Made by a program: the position numbers and the translations under genes
The notes under the pieces: generated by a model
Databases searched by the model: none
What the model saw: the letters and a program-made list of their open reading frames with translations, nothing else
What the model was told of the DNA's origin: nothing
Source of the DNA: Litoditis marina
Lineage: Eukaryota; Nematoda; Chromadorea; Rhabditida; Rhabditidae
Length of the DNA stretch: 64,000 nt
NCBI GenBank assembly: GCA_964036275.1
Contig: OZ038439.1
Coordinates: forward strand, 11,054,904-11,118,903
Direction of reading: 5' to 3'
Shown: one piece after another, positions 14,177-25,840 of the stretch
Position numbering within the stretch: position 1 is the first letter of the stretch
Layout: each line of letters opens with the position of its first letter

Positions 14177-14263
14177 TCTCTCTCTTTCTCTCTCTTTCTC
14201 TGTTCATCTAACTTTACGATTTTCTTTTTGTCTTCATCTTTCGGTCTTTACTCTCTCATTCTC

Positions 14264-14345
<82 letters not shown>

Positions 14346-14400
14346 CTCTCTCAACCTCTCTCAACCTCTCTCCCTCTTTCTCTTGCTACTCTCCTCGTTC
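14100..14400 (+). repeat. (CT)n microsatellite, about 300 bp
   Basis: Includes an uninterrupted CT run of about 80 bp at 14266-14342. Ser/Leu-rich frames here are artefacts. Confidence 0.9.
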
Positions 14401-14991
14401 TGCTTTTGGTTCAGTAGCTTTTTCATTTTTTCTCTCATTTCTTCTCATTCTCAGTTGGTTTCTCACTTTCTCTCTTTCTCGTTTCATCGTCAAATTTTGC
14501 TTATGTTCGCTTTGTTCAGTAGTTTTATCTATTTTTCACATACAAACATATATACATTAACTTCATTTCTTCAATTTATTCATAAGCATCAACAATGCCT
14601 ACTTACTATGTACATGAGGGTCAACAAAAACATTTTGAGATCGCTCGACCTATATCTTCGAATCGCCACTTTCTGAATCGGAATCCCTTTTCGACTTGAT
14701 GAAAAATAAATACAGTTTGTGTACGTACATCAAGGCTAGTGGCAGAAAAAGAAGCGCGTGGATGGTACCTAAACATATTGTATTTTCGAAACCATATTTT
14801 TTGAATTTAGATTTTGAATGTTTTCACATTTCAGAGATGGTAAGTCCCAGCCAATCTATCCCAGCCTGTTTCCTATCCAAAATCCAACATCTCCTATAGT
14901 CGTTGCCAACGGAAAGGCGTGAGGGTACTGTATATGTCACTTTCCGATGTGTACGCACCCATGTCTTTAATTCCAAGCATGACCGCTATGT

Positions 14992-15062
14992 GCTCTAATA
15001 GCGCAGTGGTTAGCCCCCTGCAACGAATCTGTTGCTCGCAGGTTCGATTCCGGCGAGAGGTA
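14992..15062 (+). pseudogene. tRNA pseudogene or tRNA-derived SINE head
   Basis: A perfect B box GGTTCGATTCC (15041-15051) and a good A box TAGCGCAGTGG (14999-15009) lie at tRNA spacing. The T stem pairs 4 of 5 (GCAGG/CCGGC), but the acceptor stem pairs poorly and the anticodon stem GCAAC/GTTGC encloses only six bases, so no anticodon can be read. It may still drive RNA polymerase III. Sits just beyond the 3' part of the PTR gene, on the opposite strand. Confidence 0.55.
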
Positions 15063-15351
15063 TAAATTTATAAATTTGGCACTCACTATATCTCGCTTTT
15101 TTTCCGTCGTGATACAATTGCATCGTGGAATAGTGCGCGAAACAGTAGACGCAGGACGGAATTTAGGTGACGGAATGGACCAGCAATAGAATAAAAGTAC
15201 GTTCTATGGTTTTTTTCACCCTTATCAGCATTTCTCTCAAGTGTTAGGCTTACATACTACAGACAGGACACACCATTAACGCCACGTCACATAACACCCA
15301 GTTTGATACTGTTTTTCTCCCTGAAAACACAGAACAATAATGAAAACTCAC

Positions 15352-18300
15352 CAAACACTATAACCAGTACCACAGTTTTGAAGCACGTTTGCACAATATA
15401 GCTGTCAACTGCGTAGAGACTCGAAACTCCCAGTAGGACAGAGAAAGACGCCTGCGTTACGGGCCATCCCACTGTACCCAAAGTACGGCATAGTCGACGC
15501 TCAGCGGCACTACAAAAGACCATTAGTTTTCTTAATGTCAAGTTTTTTTGTTGTAAAATGTTCTGCAAAAAAAGTTATGAAGAACTATGTTTCAGAAGCC
15601 TTTAATGTGTATTTTACCTTCTACAGCCTGTGTTATGAAATTCAACGAAATCTATTAGGATATGACAACCAAAAGTTGCGAAAACTTTGATTTCTGACAG
15701 AAATGTTCTTTTGAATGTCGATGACTTGAATTCACATACCATTTACCCGGCGTTTTTGCATCAACTTTCTCTGTCATGTAGGCATACGACACGTGGGCCG
15801 CAAAGTCTGAAACAAAATTTGTCCAAATAATGTATTTGAATCGTCCAGCGAAGTTATGAAGTGAAACATTGAACCATTTTACATCTCAACACTTTCCAAA
15901 TCCTTACTTTTATGGATTACTAGAAAACACGGAAGTATTGTGAATGCAGAGTTGAGTTTTTGTTAACTTTTAGGCTACTATTCTCCAAATTTATAATCAT
16001 AGAATCCGATGTATTTGAACAAGGGTTTCATTATTTTGAGCAATGAACCTAGTATCATTTCACAGTCAATATAAAAACCTACCAACAGAAAACCCGACAC
16101 TCATGGCGATAGTTATCATGGAGGTTGCATCCAAGTTCACGTCCCACCAAGCCATGAAACCAATGGTACCCAGGGCAATTGACGCTGAAATAAACAAGTT
16201 ATATACCAGATCGGTTCATGTGAATAAGTGTAACTCAACCGAATAAATTACCAAGTACTAAACAATATTGATTGACATCAGTTCTTAGCATGTTTCTGCC
16301 CACATTTATCATGCTTTTCACGCTTTGTCACACATGTTCTTACTTGTATTGAATGATTTCGCCACTGCGTCCAAGGGTTGTGATATGAACAGGAGATCTA
16401 CTGGCACTAGGGTTGTTAAAGTCGAACTCGAAACTCGACTCGACTCGAAAAAACTCGAAAATTTTCGAGTTGAGTCGAACTCGAAACTCGAAAACTCGAA
16501 TATTCTCAAAACTCGAAAACTCGAAAACTCGAAAACTCGAAATTTTCCAAAAACGCGAAAACTCGAAAACTCGAAAACTCGAAATTTTCCAAAATTCGAA
16601 AACTCGAAAACTCGAAAACTCGAAATTTCCCAAAACTCGAAAACTCGAAAACTCGAAAACTCGAAATTTTGAACGCGAAAACTCGAAAATCAAAATTTCG
16701 GACTCGAAAAATGTCTCTTTTGGGTCCAAAAACACTCAAAACTCGACTCGACTCAAAAAACTCGAAAATTTTCGAGTTCAGTCGAACTCGAAACTCGAAA
16801 ACTCGAAATTTCCCAAAACTCGAAAACTCGAAAACTCGAAAACTCGAAATTTCCCAAAACTCGAAAACTCGAAAACTCGAAAACTCGAAATTTTTAACTC
16901 GATTAACAACCCTAACTGGCACCATGACGATCATTGAGATACATACTGCTTTTTTTGATTTCTACTTGCACACATTTTTCAAGTATACTTTTTCATGTAA
17001 AACCACACGTTTTCATGTAAAATCAAACGTTTTAAACGAACAATTACATTTTTCTTACCTATGTTAAACGAAATGGCGACCGCACACAGTGGTTGTGGTA
17101 TGAATAACAGCGACACAGGCACCATGACGATAATGGAGATGTAGATGTCCTGCATGGTTTGAGGCCACATGATGTCATACTCGTCGGCGATGTTCCAAAC
17201 TGGTGCATAGGTGGACAGGGAGTAGTTGGGGTGGCGGGAAGAGATAGCTCTGGGAGTAATTACGGTTTGGAATAATGCTAAAAATGCATCACTTCTTCGC
17301 TCGTTTTTTTCCAGTGTAGTAGACGCAATACATGATGTATTTATTATAATTTGTAAGTGGACTACACGTAAAAATGCCATGTAGCGTAAGCTATTCACGT
17401 TACAACGTGTATTCTAGTCGATCATTTTGCGCGCTGAGCGAGAAGACAAAGGTCATATTGATGACCGAATTGTTTCTAACACCTCCACATGTCCATGTAA
17501 TAGAGGCGGTCTCAGAATGTTTACAGGGAGGGTTGAACGGTGTTACATTGAAGTGTATTCCAATAATTCAATGTTTCATAATCAATTTTGAACCAGTGTG
17601 CTGCTGGCATTTTTGTGCACTTTTATATCAAACCTCATCTCCTGCGCACACTTGAACGTGTGTTCATCATCTGGTAGATTTGTCAACCTAGTTGACAGTC
17701 GAAACGCACGAATTGTTCGATTTTCCGGAAAATGTATGACGTCATAGTCCCACTTCTCGTTCGTCATCAGGAAGTTTCGCATATTTTCCGAGAAGTTCTG
17801 GAAAACTTGTTTCACGATGTTTTTAATTTATTTACCATAAATCGTATGTTTATTCCAAAAACAATTCGAAAGAGTGTTATGGAGAAGAAATAGAAACGGA
17901 AGTGTTTGTTCTATTAACCAACTGAACTCTGCATCTGTTTATTTTTCAATGATTTTTCCATAACTTTTTAGTGATTTCAACGATTCAAGATAAACAAACT
18001 CACATCCTCATCGGCTTGCAAGTCGTCCCACGTGAATCCGAAACCCAAGTCGTTCAAGTAGGCTTCGTAGGCGAAGAACCAAAACAGCGTACTGTTTCTA
18101 CCGAAAGAGCAGAACGTGTTCTGAAAAAACACTATGGTGTTTCAAGGATCATCAAATCTGTACGTCGTACCGTACGTTTGAGAACTTACAGCACACTGTG
18201 AAATGTCGATTGAAAGTAAAAGTAGGCAACATCTAAAGTTTCAGTTATCATGAAAAACTGTTGATTGCTTTTGGCGGTGTTTGCAACTTATTGAAAGAAA

Positions 18301-21300
18301 CAAAATGGATTTGTTAAAACATAATTATTTTGATTGATAGTTCGACTTCATCTCTACTGACCTCATACTCCTCCAGAACTTTGAAGAAGGCTTCACGTTC
18401 TTCCGTTCGAGCAATATTTGGTGGATTCAGTACAGCAATGTCCATTATGCTCAAATCTTCGGGAAACATAGACTTTCTTGTATCGAGAAACTTCCATGGC
18501 AGAGAGTCTTTTTGTACGATATTAATCAGCTGCAACAAACAAATTGTACAAATAAATCGAACGTTAAGATTTTGAAGATAGCGATAAACTGAAACGAATC
18601 TACCTTGCTTCAAAATTTAATAGCTTTAAGCGCAATTTGAATTTTTAGCTTTCTATTGAACATTGACTGTCGTTTTTGAAGAACATTCCATTAATACTTT
18701 TATCGTTCTGTCTAGGACTTTATTGCTGAAATCACTCTTTCACCCAAACATTGAACAAATATGATATACGAAAATTATGACTAGCTCTAATGTTCCCTGC
18801 GAAGCATAATTAGTAACTCACATCAAATCCAACAATCAGTCGTTGTGATCCAAGAAACGCAACAACAACGTAACCAGCAAACAGAAACACAGCAAAAACT
18901 GTGGACAGTTTCCGAATGATCAACGGTCCGTAGAGGTCTTCGAAGAAACGCTGGTACCACATCCTGCCGTCTCTGGTAGGCTGAAAAACGTTTCAAATCT
19001 ATGCTTCAGGCGAAAGTATGAATATCCAGATGTTCAGAATATTTCGACATTCAAATCACACCAGTCTTGTTCCAGTACAACCAATGAGAGTTTCAAGAAA
19101 AACTTGAAACGGTGTAATCTTATCGGGTTTTTTTAATCGTTTTTCATCTCAATTCTTTGAATCACAGTTCCAACAAACATTATTATTCCTATTTTCACAC
19201 GTTATCGTGACTGACATAACAATCGTCGATGTTTCGAAACATTTCGTATTTCGACGGTAACTATCACAAACTAACCTTTTTCTCTTTCTGGTAAACAGCA
19301 CTCAGTGTTTTGTTCAAATCCTTTTCTTCCGATTTGTTTTCAGAAAGACTGTCACTATTTGTTTTGTCTGTGTTATTGTTATTGTTGCTGTCAATTTCCA
19401 CGTTTTCCAGGTCCTCTCCTGTGGTGTGTGGTCGTGAGCCTAGCCCAAATACGAACTGGGAGGTGGTCAACTTTTCTGAAAAAACCATTCTCTGTCAATG
19501 ACAATTTGCCTTTAGTAATTGTGTAAAAGTTATTCACGTGAACAAAAACAAAGCAAGTTTACAAAGAGAAACCTTTTACATAATTAAAACTTGATAAACT
19601 TCTCCTGTTGTTGAACGATTCTCGTTTTCATTGGATCACCAAAGTTTTCGTAGTAGAGATAAAAGAAATATTGAGAACTGACCCATATGATCGAAATCTT
19701 TTGTTTTTGACCCGAGAAGACAGTTTCTCGACTCATGCTCCCATCTTGCCTGGAGAGCCAGAAAAGCCGTGAAAAAAGTTGTACAATAAAGATAGATGAA
19801 GCAGATTGCGGCTGATGAGTAATAGCAGAAGTACATCACCTGGAACGTTGATTTGATAAATTATTCTAGTATCTCACTCTGGTAGCGGTCTCCATGAGCG
19901 TGTGCATATCAGAGAGACTCATACTGTGTCAGCCGGTCTGCGGCCTTATTGACCTCAATGCTCTCTAGCTTTTGTAGCTGGCTAATCGGAGAACAGTCGT
20001 TTTATACCACTCGAAATTTGTGCTTCTACCAACTAGTATTCAGATAAATGCTGTAACATGGGTGACAATAGATTTGGAAAACTAGTGTCTCCAACACTAT
20101 TGTTTTGAATATGTTTATCTAAAGAAGTTTTCACTTCCAACCAACTCTGTTCAGCAAGAACGGAAACGTTCCACAGGTAGGGACGCAATAACTCAATTAA
20201 GATTGCGTTTGAATGTTTTCCCATTTCCTTATCATATGTTCGCATGTAAATGAATCAATAAATCAAGTACCGTACCGCTGGTAATGGCGCAATTGCACCA
20301 ATCAGGAATGCTATCGCGTCTGTCAACGACGTGATAGAAATTGAAACCGCCGCGTGTCTCATAGCCGTCTCAATTCGTTTCTCCACCGAATCCCGTCTGT
20401 CTGTGTCGTGCCACGCGGCCAGCATCAGAAACGTGTCGTCGATGCCAATTGCTGGAATTAATGAAACTAACTGATGTATAATTTATAAATAATATGTACT
20501 ATGGTCACATATCAGAATATGGTCGAAACGTATCGATGGCTGAAAACAGCTGATATACCTTTGAATAATCTTATCACGTGAAACAACGTGAAGTTTTTAC
20601 TGGTATTCTAGTTTCAAGGGATCGTTCCATAACCACCGTCTTTTTTCTCATGTTTTGTTGTCTTTATAGCCTGATCATTTTGAGTTTCATTATGATTTGA
20701 CGGTTTGCTGTGTTTGTAGATCGAACTACGAATTCAATTTGGCCAAACCCCAAACTTCCCTACGAAATGACCACAGAGTGAGAATGAAAAGCGTGTTCCA
20801 ACGAATTTTGTATTTTTTTATGGTAAATTTCAACCGGTTTTTCCGATTGGAGGTCGTGGTGGCAGCTAATGTTAACGAATGCGAACTTTGATTACTGAAC
20901 AGCCACACCCAACAACTATTTTTGGTTTCAGTGGTTTGAGTGAACATCAATCATCAAGACAATTAACGCTAATGTTTGATTTCACAGAAGAACCAATGAG
21001 ACTAAAAAGTAGATCATACTTGAAATTTGCCCTTTTTAGCTCTGGTCCCCTTCGGAAACACATCATGGAGATTAGCTCAAAATATCACTTTGTGTACTGT
21101 TTGTTCGTTTACACAGTTCGAGTTTTTGTGTTCAAAACAGTTCAATTTTAGGAAACCTGGTCTTTGTTTTTAATTGTATTTTTGAGGGCAGTTACAAAAG
21201 TGTGAAGTTACAGTCAAAAGTTAAGAAAGACTGCTCATCGATTATAGTAAACTTACTAAGACTGAGAAACGGCATCACCGTGCACATATCAACGAATTGA

Positions 21301-24300
21301 ACGCCGAAGAGAAGGAGAAGGCCGGTGGATGATATAATTGCCATCAGAGTAGACATTACGCCAACCACACCCATCCAAGGCTTGGAGAGGACCTGGAAAG
21401 AGTTTAGATCAATCGATATGTATGTTTGAAGCACGACATCAGAGAAACTCAGCGTTAAGTTCTGCTTTGAGTGTGAGTGTTTCAGTTAACACGCTTCTTC
21501 GATATTGACACCTTATCAAGGTTTCGGCGTTTCAAAAATAATGCAATACGACTTTTTCGTGTCGATGAAAAACCGCTTTTGTTGGAATTCGATAAACAAA
21601 TTATGCACTGGCCATTTGACGATGTATATTTTTTCACAACACCCAGTTTCTACGGGAGCGAAATGTAAATGAACAAATTGTAAAGCAATGGTAGTGTATA
21701 GAATTTCATGTATTTCTCACCCAGTCAACAGCTGGTAGTTTTCCAGTCTCTTTCCCGGGAAATGAGTTCACTTGGAATGGGGAGTTCACCCATCGAATAG
21801 TGAAAGTGCACAAAATTGAAAATATGATCAGAGTAGTGAAGGTCACCGAAAACCTGAAACTCAATGAGTTTGAATAATGTATCATCTAGAACGTTAACAT
21901 AAGAAATTTTCCGGTTTGCATGCGAAACGTGAGAGCCGTGTAGCTCAAAAAATAAGTTTTGTGAACTTCTTGCAAAGTAATTGCCTACAAAAATGAAAAC
22001 ATACTCATCAGTAAGAAAACTCATCAGTAAGAAAACATTAACATGTATTTCTCACCCAGTCAACAGTATGATACACTTTTCGAATCATTTTCAATGAAAA
22101 AATAGAAACGCTAATCTCACATCGGTTTGATTCTCTCAGTCTCTCTGGCCAGTTCTCGATCGAAAGTCTCCGAGTGAAAATAGAAAACATCCAATTCGCC
22201 TCGTGGAATGACGTCATCTTTTATCAGGGCAGTTATTCCATCTTCGAATCTCCTGAACAACAAATTTCTTTCATAATAAACACTTCAATTATCTGTAAAT
22301 TTTTTAATTCCCTCATTCAAGCGATGATTACATGTTGGCTATGTTTGATCCGTCTGCTTTTTATTTGTGGTTCGCGAGCTTTGTCTATGCAGAGTTTCGA
22401 GAAAGTCACATTCTTCACTGGTGTTCCACACCTGGTATTGAGTAAAGTTCTAGATTCTCGAAAAGCTAGAAAACAACAAAAATAACTCACGACGACAATA
22501 GATTCATTCCCTTCTCGTGTTGTTTCAACTGATACAACAACATCCAGGCTGTGGCTGACTTCAGATGACCGTTCGAATGGGTCGTCACGTTTCCCAACGC
22601 CTTTGAGAGGTCAATCGGCTCGGTCGCGAATTGGGTGCGGAATATGGGATACGTGATGTTGAACGTGTTCTGAAGTGGAATAAATTTAAATACGTTTTCA
22701 CGTGGTAATAACATAAGGAACGAAAAATGAAACCAACACGCTACCTTTGTTGCTTAGCTTGTTATTTTTGATGACATTTTTTTGAAATTTAACTGTCATC
22801 TTTGCAAAAAAAATACAATTTAGTTAATCTTGAACACAAATATATATGGTCGATGAGATGAAACGAGGTCTCAATCGCAAACCTCGTGTTGGTGAGCAAA
22901 TACATCGGCAATGAGTTTGGCGTGAGAGTTGGTGAAACATTGATTCTGAAATGAAAAATTTTCAAATGCGAATGACTGATAATTTGATACAACGCAAGAT
23001 TGATGGTGAGTTATTAGATTACCGTTTTAACCAGCCGACACATCTCACAGTCCAGTTATTGCAAATTGAACAAATAACTTGTTAAAAAAATCAAAATCAA
23101 AAACTCACCTGAAACTGGAGACAAATGTCTCTGTAGGAAAAATTGAGGCCGGACTCAGTGGTTATATTCACGGATTCAACCCAATTCAGAATCTGAACAA
23201 AAACTCATAAAAGATTTCAAATTTACATAATCAGAATAACCCTGTTTATACTAGGAGCCGAATAAATACTAGCCTCGAACGTTGACATTAGACCATTTTT
23301 ATAACATTCAAAATGCGAAAATTGACTTGTTTAGTTTCACTATTTTGTGCAGGATTTATTCGTAGATTTCCAATACAGGAACATTATGAGCGAAATGTTA
23401 CCTAACACAACGGAGTCTGATAAGGTAACATTTGTCTGACCTCTAGGACAGTTCTGGAATGTTTCTGGGAGAGTATGTTCTCTCCTGGCTTGGCATTCAG
23501 AATGAGATATAATCCACGACGTCTAGTTATGTCCTTTCCTGTAACATTTGAATTAAGTCATTCAGTTTTTCAAAAAAATTCTAATGGTATCTTTGAGAAG
23601 TTTCAGACCGTGCTTTTACTTGAAGTTTTTTATTGAATATCACTCATTTTACAGTTTTTTTCAGAACATAATTGTTGGTAGACACATCATTATTATCCAC
23701 AGTGAATGTCCATAGGACTTCATTTTCTTACGTTCAAGGAAAATATTCCATCAATGTATTTTTATATGAAACGACCAGAAACAAGTCAGTGAAACAACCA
23801 GGAACAAGTTCACGTTTGATGTTCGAACGAAGATTAGTAACTTCATGAAACCGACCAGGATAGAAATGCTGATCATCTGCGGCCCAGTTGTCAGCGAGTA
23901 CAGCTTCTTCTCTCTTCCAATCCGCGTTCAACGGCGCGTATAAATATCTGACTCCGCGAACTATTTTGAACTCGAAAATGATACCGGTAGATAGAACAGC
24001 TGTCAATAGTAGTGGCAGCACTATGAAAGGCCAAGGGTGTCTGGAAGGGTTACTACGTTAATTTTATTCATTGGTGACATGGTAGAATGGTGTATTGGGT
24101 TTTTTTTACGAAACCTTAAAAAACGTGACGCTTGGAAGAATCTACGTCACTGAAGTATTCATTTACATTACCAAACATTTTAGTTTGGTTTGTAAGACAG
24201 TCTAACAACCGAAGATGGTAAATTCTCAAGTTTCTTACACGTGAGCAAGTGAAAATATTACAAGTTTCCTTGCGCAATCCAAAGTCGTGCAAGAATGGTA

Positions 24301-24488
24301 ACTATCTCCGTATCTGTTCGAATCTCACAGATATGGTCATCACAATATAGTTGTTTCATGTGCGTTCGTTCAATTTTAACTGTGAACCTTGAGCAACTTT
24401 ATTACCTGGCCACAAAAACTGAATACTTTCCAACAATGTTGGCCCATGGTTTCTCGAGCGGCGCAATCCACCAGCGATTAGAGAGCAT
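15352..24488 (-). CDS. Patched-related (PTR) family membrane protein, 3' end not located
   Basis: Multi-pass protein of the nematode Patched-related family (RND-type, sterol-sensing domain), thought to act in cuticle/moulting and lipid or sterol handling at apical membranes. I assembled 20 exons, all frame-consistent: 24488-24406, 24040-23856, 23538-23441, 23192-23109, 22945-22883, 22669-22491, 22252-22121, 21853-21721, 21392-21257, 20451-20276, 19839-19683, 19475-19276, 18980-18822, 18529-18362, 18120-18004, 17797-17634, 17249-17059, 16184-16083, 15806-15740, 15509-15352 (about 917 residues). Family hallmarks: N-terminal ARHPWPFIVLPLLLTAVLST, NWAADDQHFYPGKD, first RND motif IGIDDTFLMLAAWHD (about 366-380), FLGSQRLIVGFD, FPEDLSIMDI and second motif GFSVDFAAH (about 839-847). 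Exon 12 is a charged, N-rich loop (five Asn in a row) between TM groups. The ATG lies 5 bases after acceptor TTTCAATTCAG. Exon 20 ends at donor G|GTGAGT; the usual last exon (final TM and tail) was not found, so length and end are open. Family certain; specific orthologue not assigned. Confidence 0.9.
16340..16945 (-). pseudogene. Partial duplicate of PTR exon 17, interrupted by a transposon
   Basis: Inside the intron between PTR exons 17 and 18, the minus strand carries a diverged copy of the 3' part of exon 17: VPVDLLFISQPLDAVAKSFN corresponds to VPVSLLFIPQPLCAVAISFN of the real exon (17059-17249). It is followed by a TAAG instead of the GTAAG donor. The copy is cut in two by the 507-bp element at 16408-16914; removing that element and one target duplication restores the exon order MIVMVPVDLLF. 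The copy starts near the TM segment only, so it looks like an incomplete exon duplication that cannot be spliced normally. Seen directly from sequence; loss of function is inference. Confidence 0.8.
16408..16914. mobile_element. hAT-like non-autonomous element built of CTCGAAAA repeats
   Basis: 507-bp element with perfect 12-bp terminal inverted repeats (TAGGGTTGTTAA at the left, TTAACAACCCTA at the right) flanked by an exact 8-bp target duplication ACTGGCAC (16400-16407 and 16915-16922). An 8-bp duplication is typical of the hAT superfamily. The inside is almost wholly repeats of CTCGAAAA/CTCGAAATTT and carries no transposase. It generates spurious open frames on both strands. It landed inside the duplicated PTR exon fragment. 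Confidence 0.8.
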
Positions 24489-24504
24489 GCTGTCTGAATT
24501 GAAA
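24486..24504 (-). promoter_or_regulatory. Acceptor site just before the PTR start codon
   Basis: On the minus strand a pyrimidine-rich TTTCAATTCAG ends 5 bases before the ATG of the PTR gene. No coding exon was found upstream. This is either a trans-splice (spliced leader) acceptor or the end of an intron in the 5' UTR; the sequence alone does not decide. Confidence 0.6.
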
Positions 24505-24511
24505 TACAGTA

Positions 24512-24645
24512 TATACTGTTAGTCAATTGCATAGTCACGTGAAACATGTTAAACACAGCATAACTCAGAAACGTGCAATGAAAAAGTGAACGATGCCTCA
24601 TTAGAACGCTACCTTCACGTGACTATTTCATTGACTTCTAGTATA
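24512..24645. mobile_element. MITE family 2, copy 3, directly upstream of PTR exon 1
   Basis: TATACTGTTAGTCAATTGCA to TTGACTTCTAGTATA. Its edge lies about 19 bp from the first base of PTR exon 1, so its two CACGTG-type E-boxes sit where a promoter or 5' intron would be. Confidence 0.7.
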
Positions 24646-24654
24646 GAGAGTGAA

Positions 24655-24742
24655 CAACCCATCGTTGTAGTTTGATCTAGGAAGGCGCATTCATTCACTA
24701 ATTTTGAACGAAGCACAATGGGATCGAACTACAAACATCGCG
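24655..24742. mobile_element. Small palindromic repeat, family 3 (GTTTGTAGTTTGATC)
   Basis: CCATCGTTGTAGTTTGATCT faces GATCGAACTACAAACATCGC about 50 bp later. Relatives or fragments occur near 735-800, 1165, 1345, 20705, 41235 and 50460-50525. Confidence 0.6.
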
Positions 24743-25621
24743 GTTTATGCGAACATACACCCGGCAAGGCAAGAACAAACTCTTCGTTGGATATGTTGAA
24801 CTATAATAAGTATTGCACCAGTTGATCGAATGATTATTGTATTGAACATCAAAGTACTAAAACACAAAACCATCCAGTTGGAATCGAAAAAAGGAAATGT
24901 ACTGTTGATGTACTGAAAAACAGGTGGTATTCAAGTGGAAGACCATTAGAACAGTCAGATGATTTAGTTCTAACCACAATAGACTGGAGTTCCGTGAAGC
25001 AAAGTACAAAACTTAATGGAATTTGCTCCCAGCCAGATGCACTTACTTTGTTACTGATGCACAGAGTACATACAGTAGAGTAAAAAGAGAAAATCTAAAG
25101 TTCATCGCAAACAAAAGTGTACACTGAACACGTAGAGCACTTATTGTGTCTTACTCAGTACTCAGTACACGTTTTCTCATGTGTTGGTCGAGACAATACA
25201 CCTACGCTGTCAAAACAAAAAGTTGTTTCTAACAAGAGATTTAAGGGAATAGCGACGTGAAAGGTGAACGTAATTTTTATCTACCTTTCTGAATTCTGAA
25301 TTGAGTCTTTTCGTTTGTTTGATGTGGATACGTTTTACACTGGTCGTATACACAGATCACCAGAAACCTCTAAACCCGGAAAACTATATACTTCCGCAAG
25401 ATACGTGAAAATCCAAGATGACGTCAACTTGAGTCTGTTCTAAATTAGAAGCAAACCTAGCTGTTCAAAGTATTAGAGATGACCCAAGTATAGTAATGCA
25501 CCTGTTTGTGAATACACATACTGTAACAACATACTGTAACAATACAAATGAAGTCCAACGCCTGTGGCTCTATATTACGTGAGACGTCTAGATGACGTGA
25601 ACTTCAGGAACTAGAAGCCCA

Positions 25622-25840
25622 CCTAGCCTGACGAACAATGGGTACAATAATGACCGATGGCTAGTGCATTCAGCGAGAGCCAGTTATTGCGACACTGGCT
25701 AAGTTCGTTGCGCGGCAGCGACAAGTTTTGAGGTGTTCTTGCGCGGATTAAAAATACCGCCTGACTCGCTAATTGCACCACCGTCGGACAGGGTTCGGAA
25801 GTGCTATGATTAGCCGTAGTGGTCACCCGGATCCCGCCTT
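25622..25840. other. GC-rich structured island, nature unknown
   Basis: About 220 bp of higher GC than its surroundings, with a clear hairpin GCCAG..CTGGC (25679-25699) and other short stems. It includes GGGTTCGGAAGTGCTATGAT. A 67-codon minus-strand frame (25623-25826) has no known motif. Part (GACTCGCTAATTGC) recurs, inverted, near 40049. Non-coding RNA or repeat are both possible. Confidence 0.35.

Noticed and set aside
14079..14560. Ser/Leu-rich frames of about 110 codons
   Set aside because: Artefacts of (CT)n repeats.
15250..15320. Possible PTR last exon after TGTGTTTTCAG
   Set aside because: The intron would be only 31 bases and the encoded tail lacks the family's final hydrophobic segment.
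16325..17067. Open frames of 115-174 codons rich in KLENSKTR or FEFSSFRV
   Set aside because: They translate the CTCGAAAA repeats of the transposon; the only coding relic is the exon duplicate at its edges.
25622..25840. 5S rRNA gene
   Set aside because: The GGGTTCGGAAG phrase is only superficially similar; the conserved 5S internal control boxes are absent.
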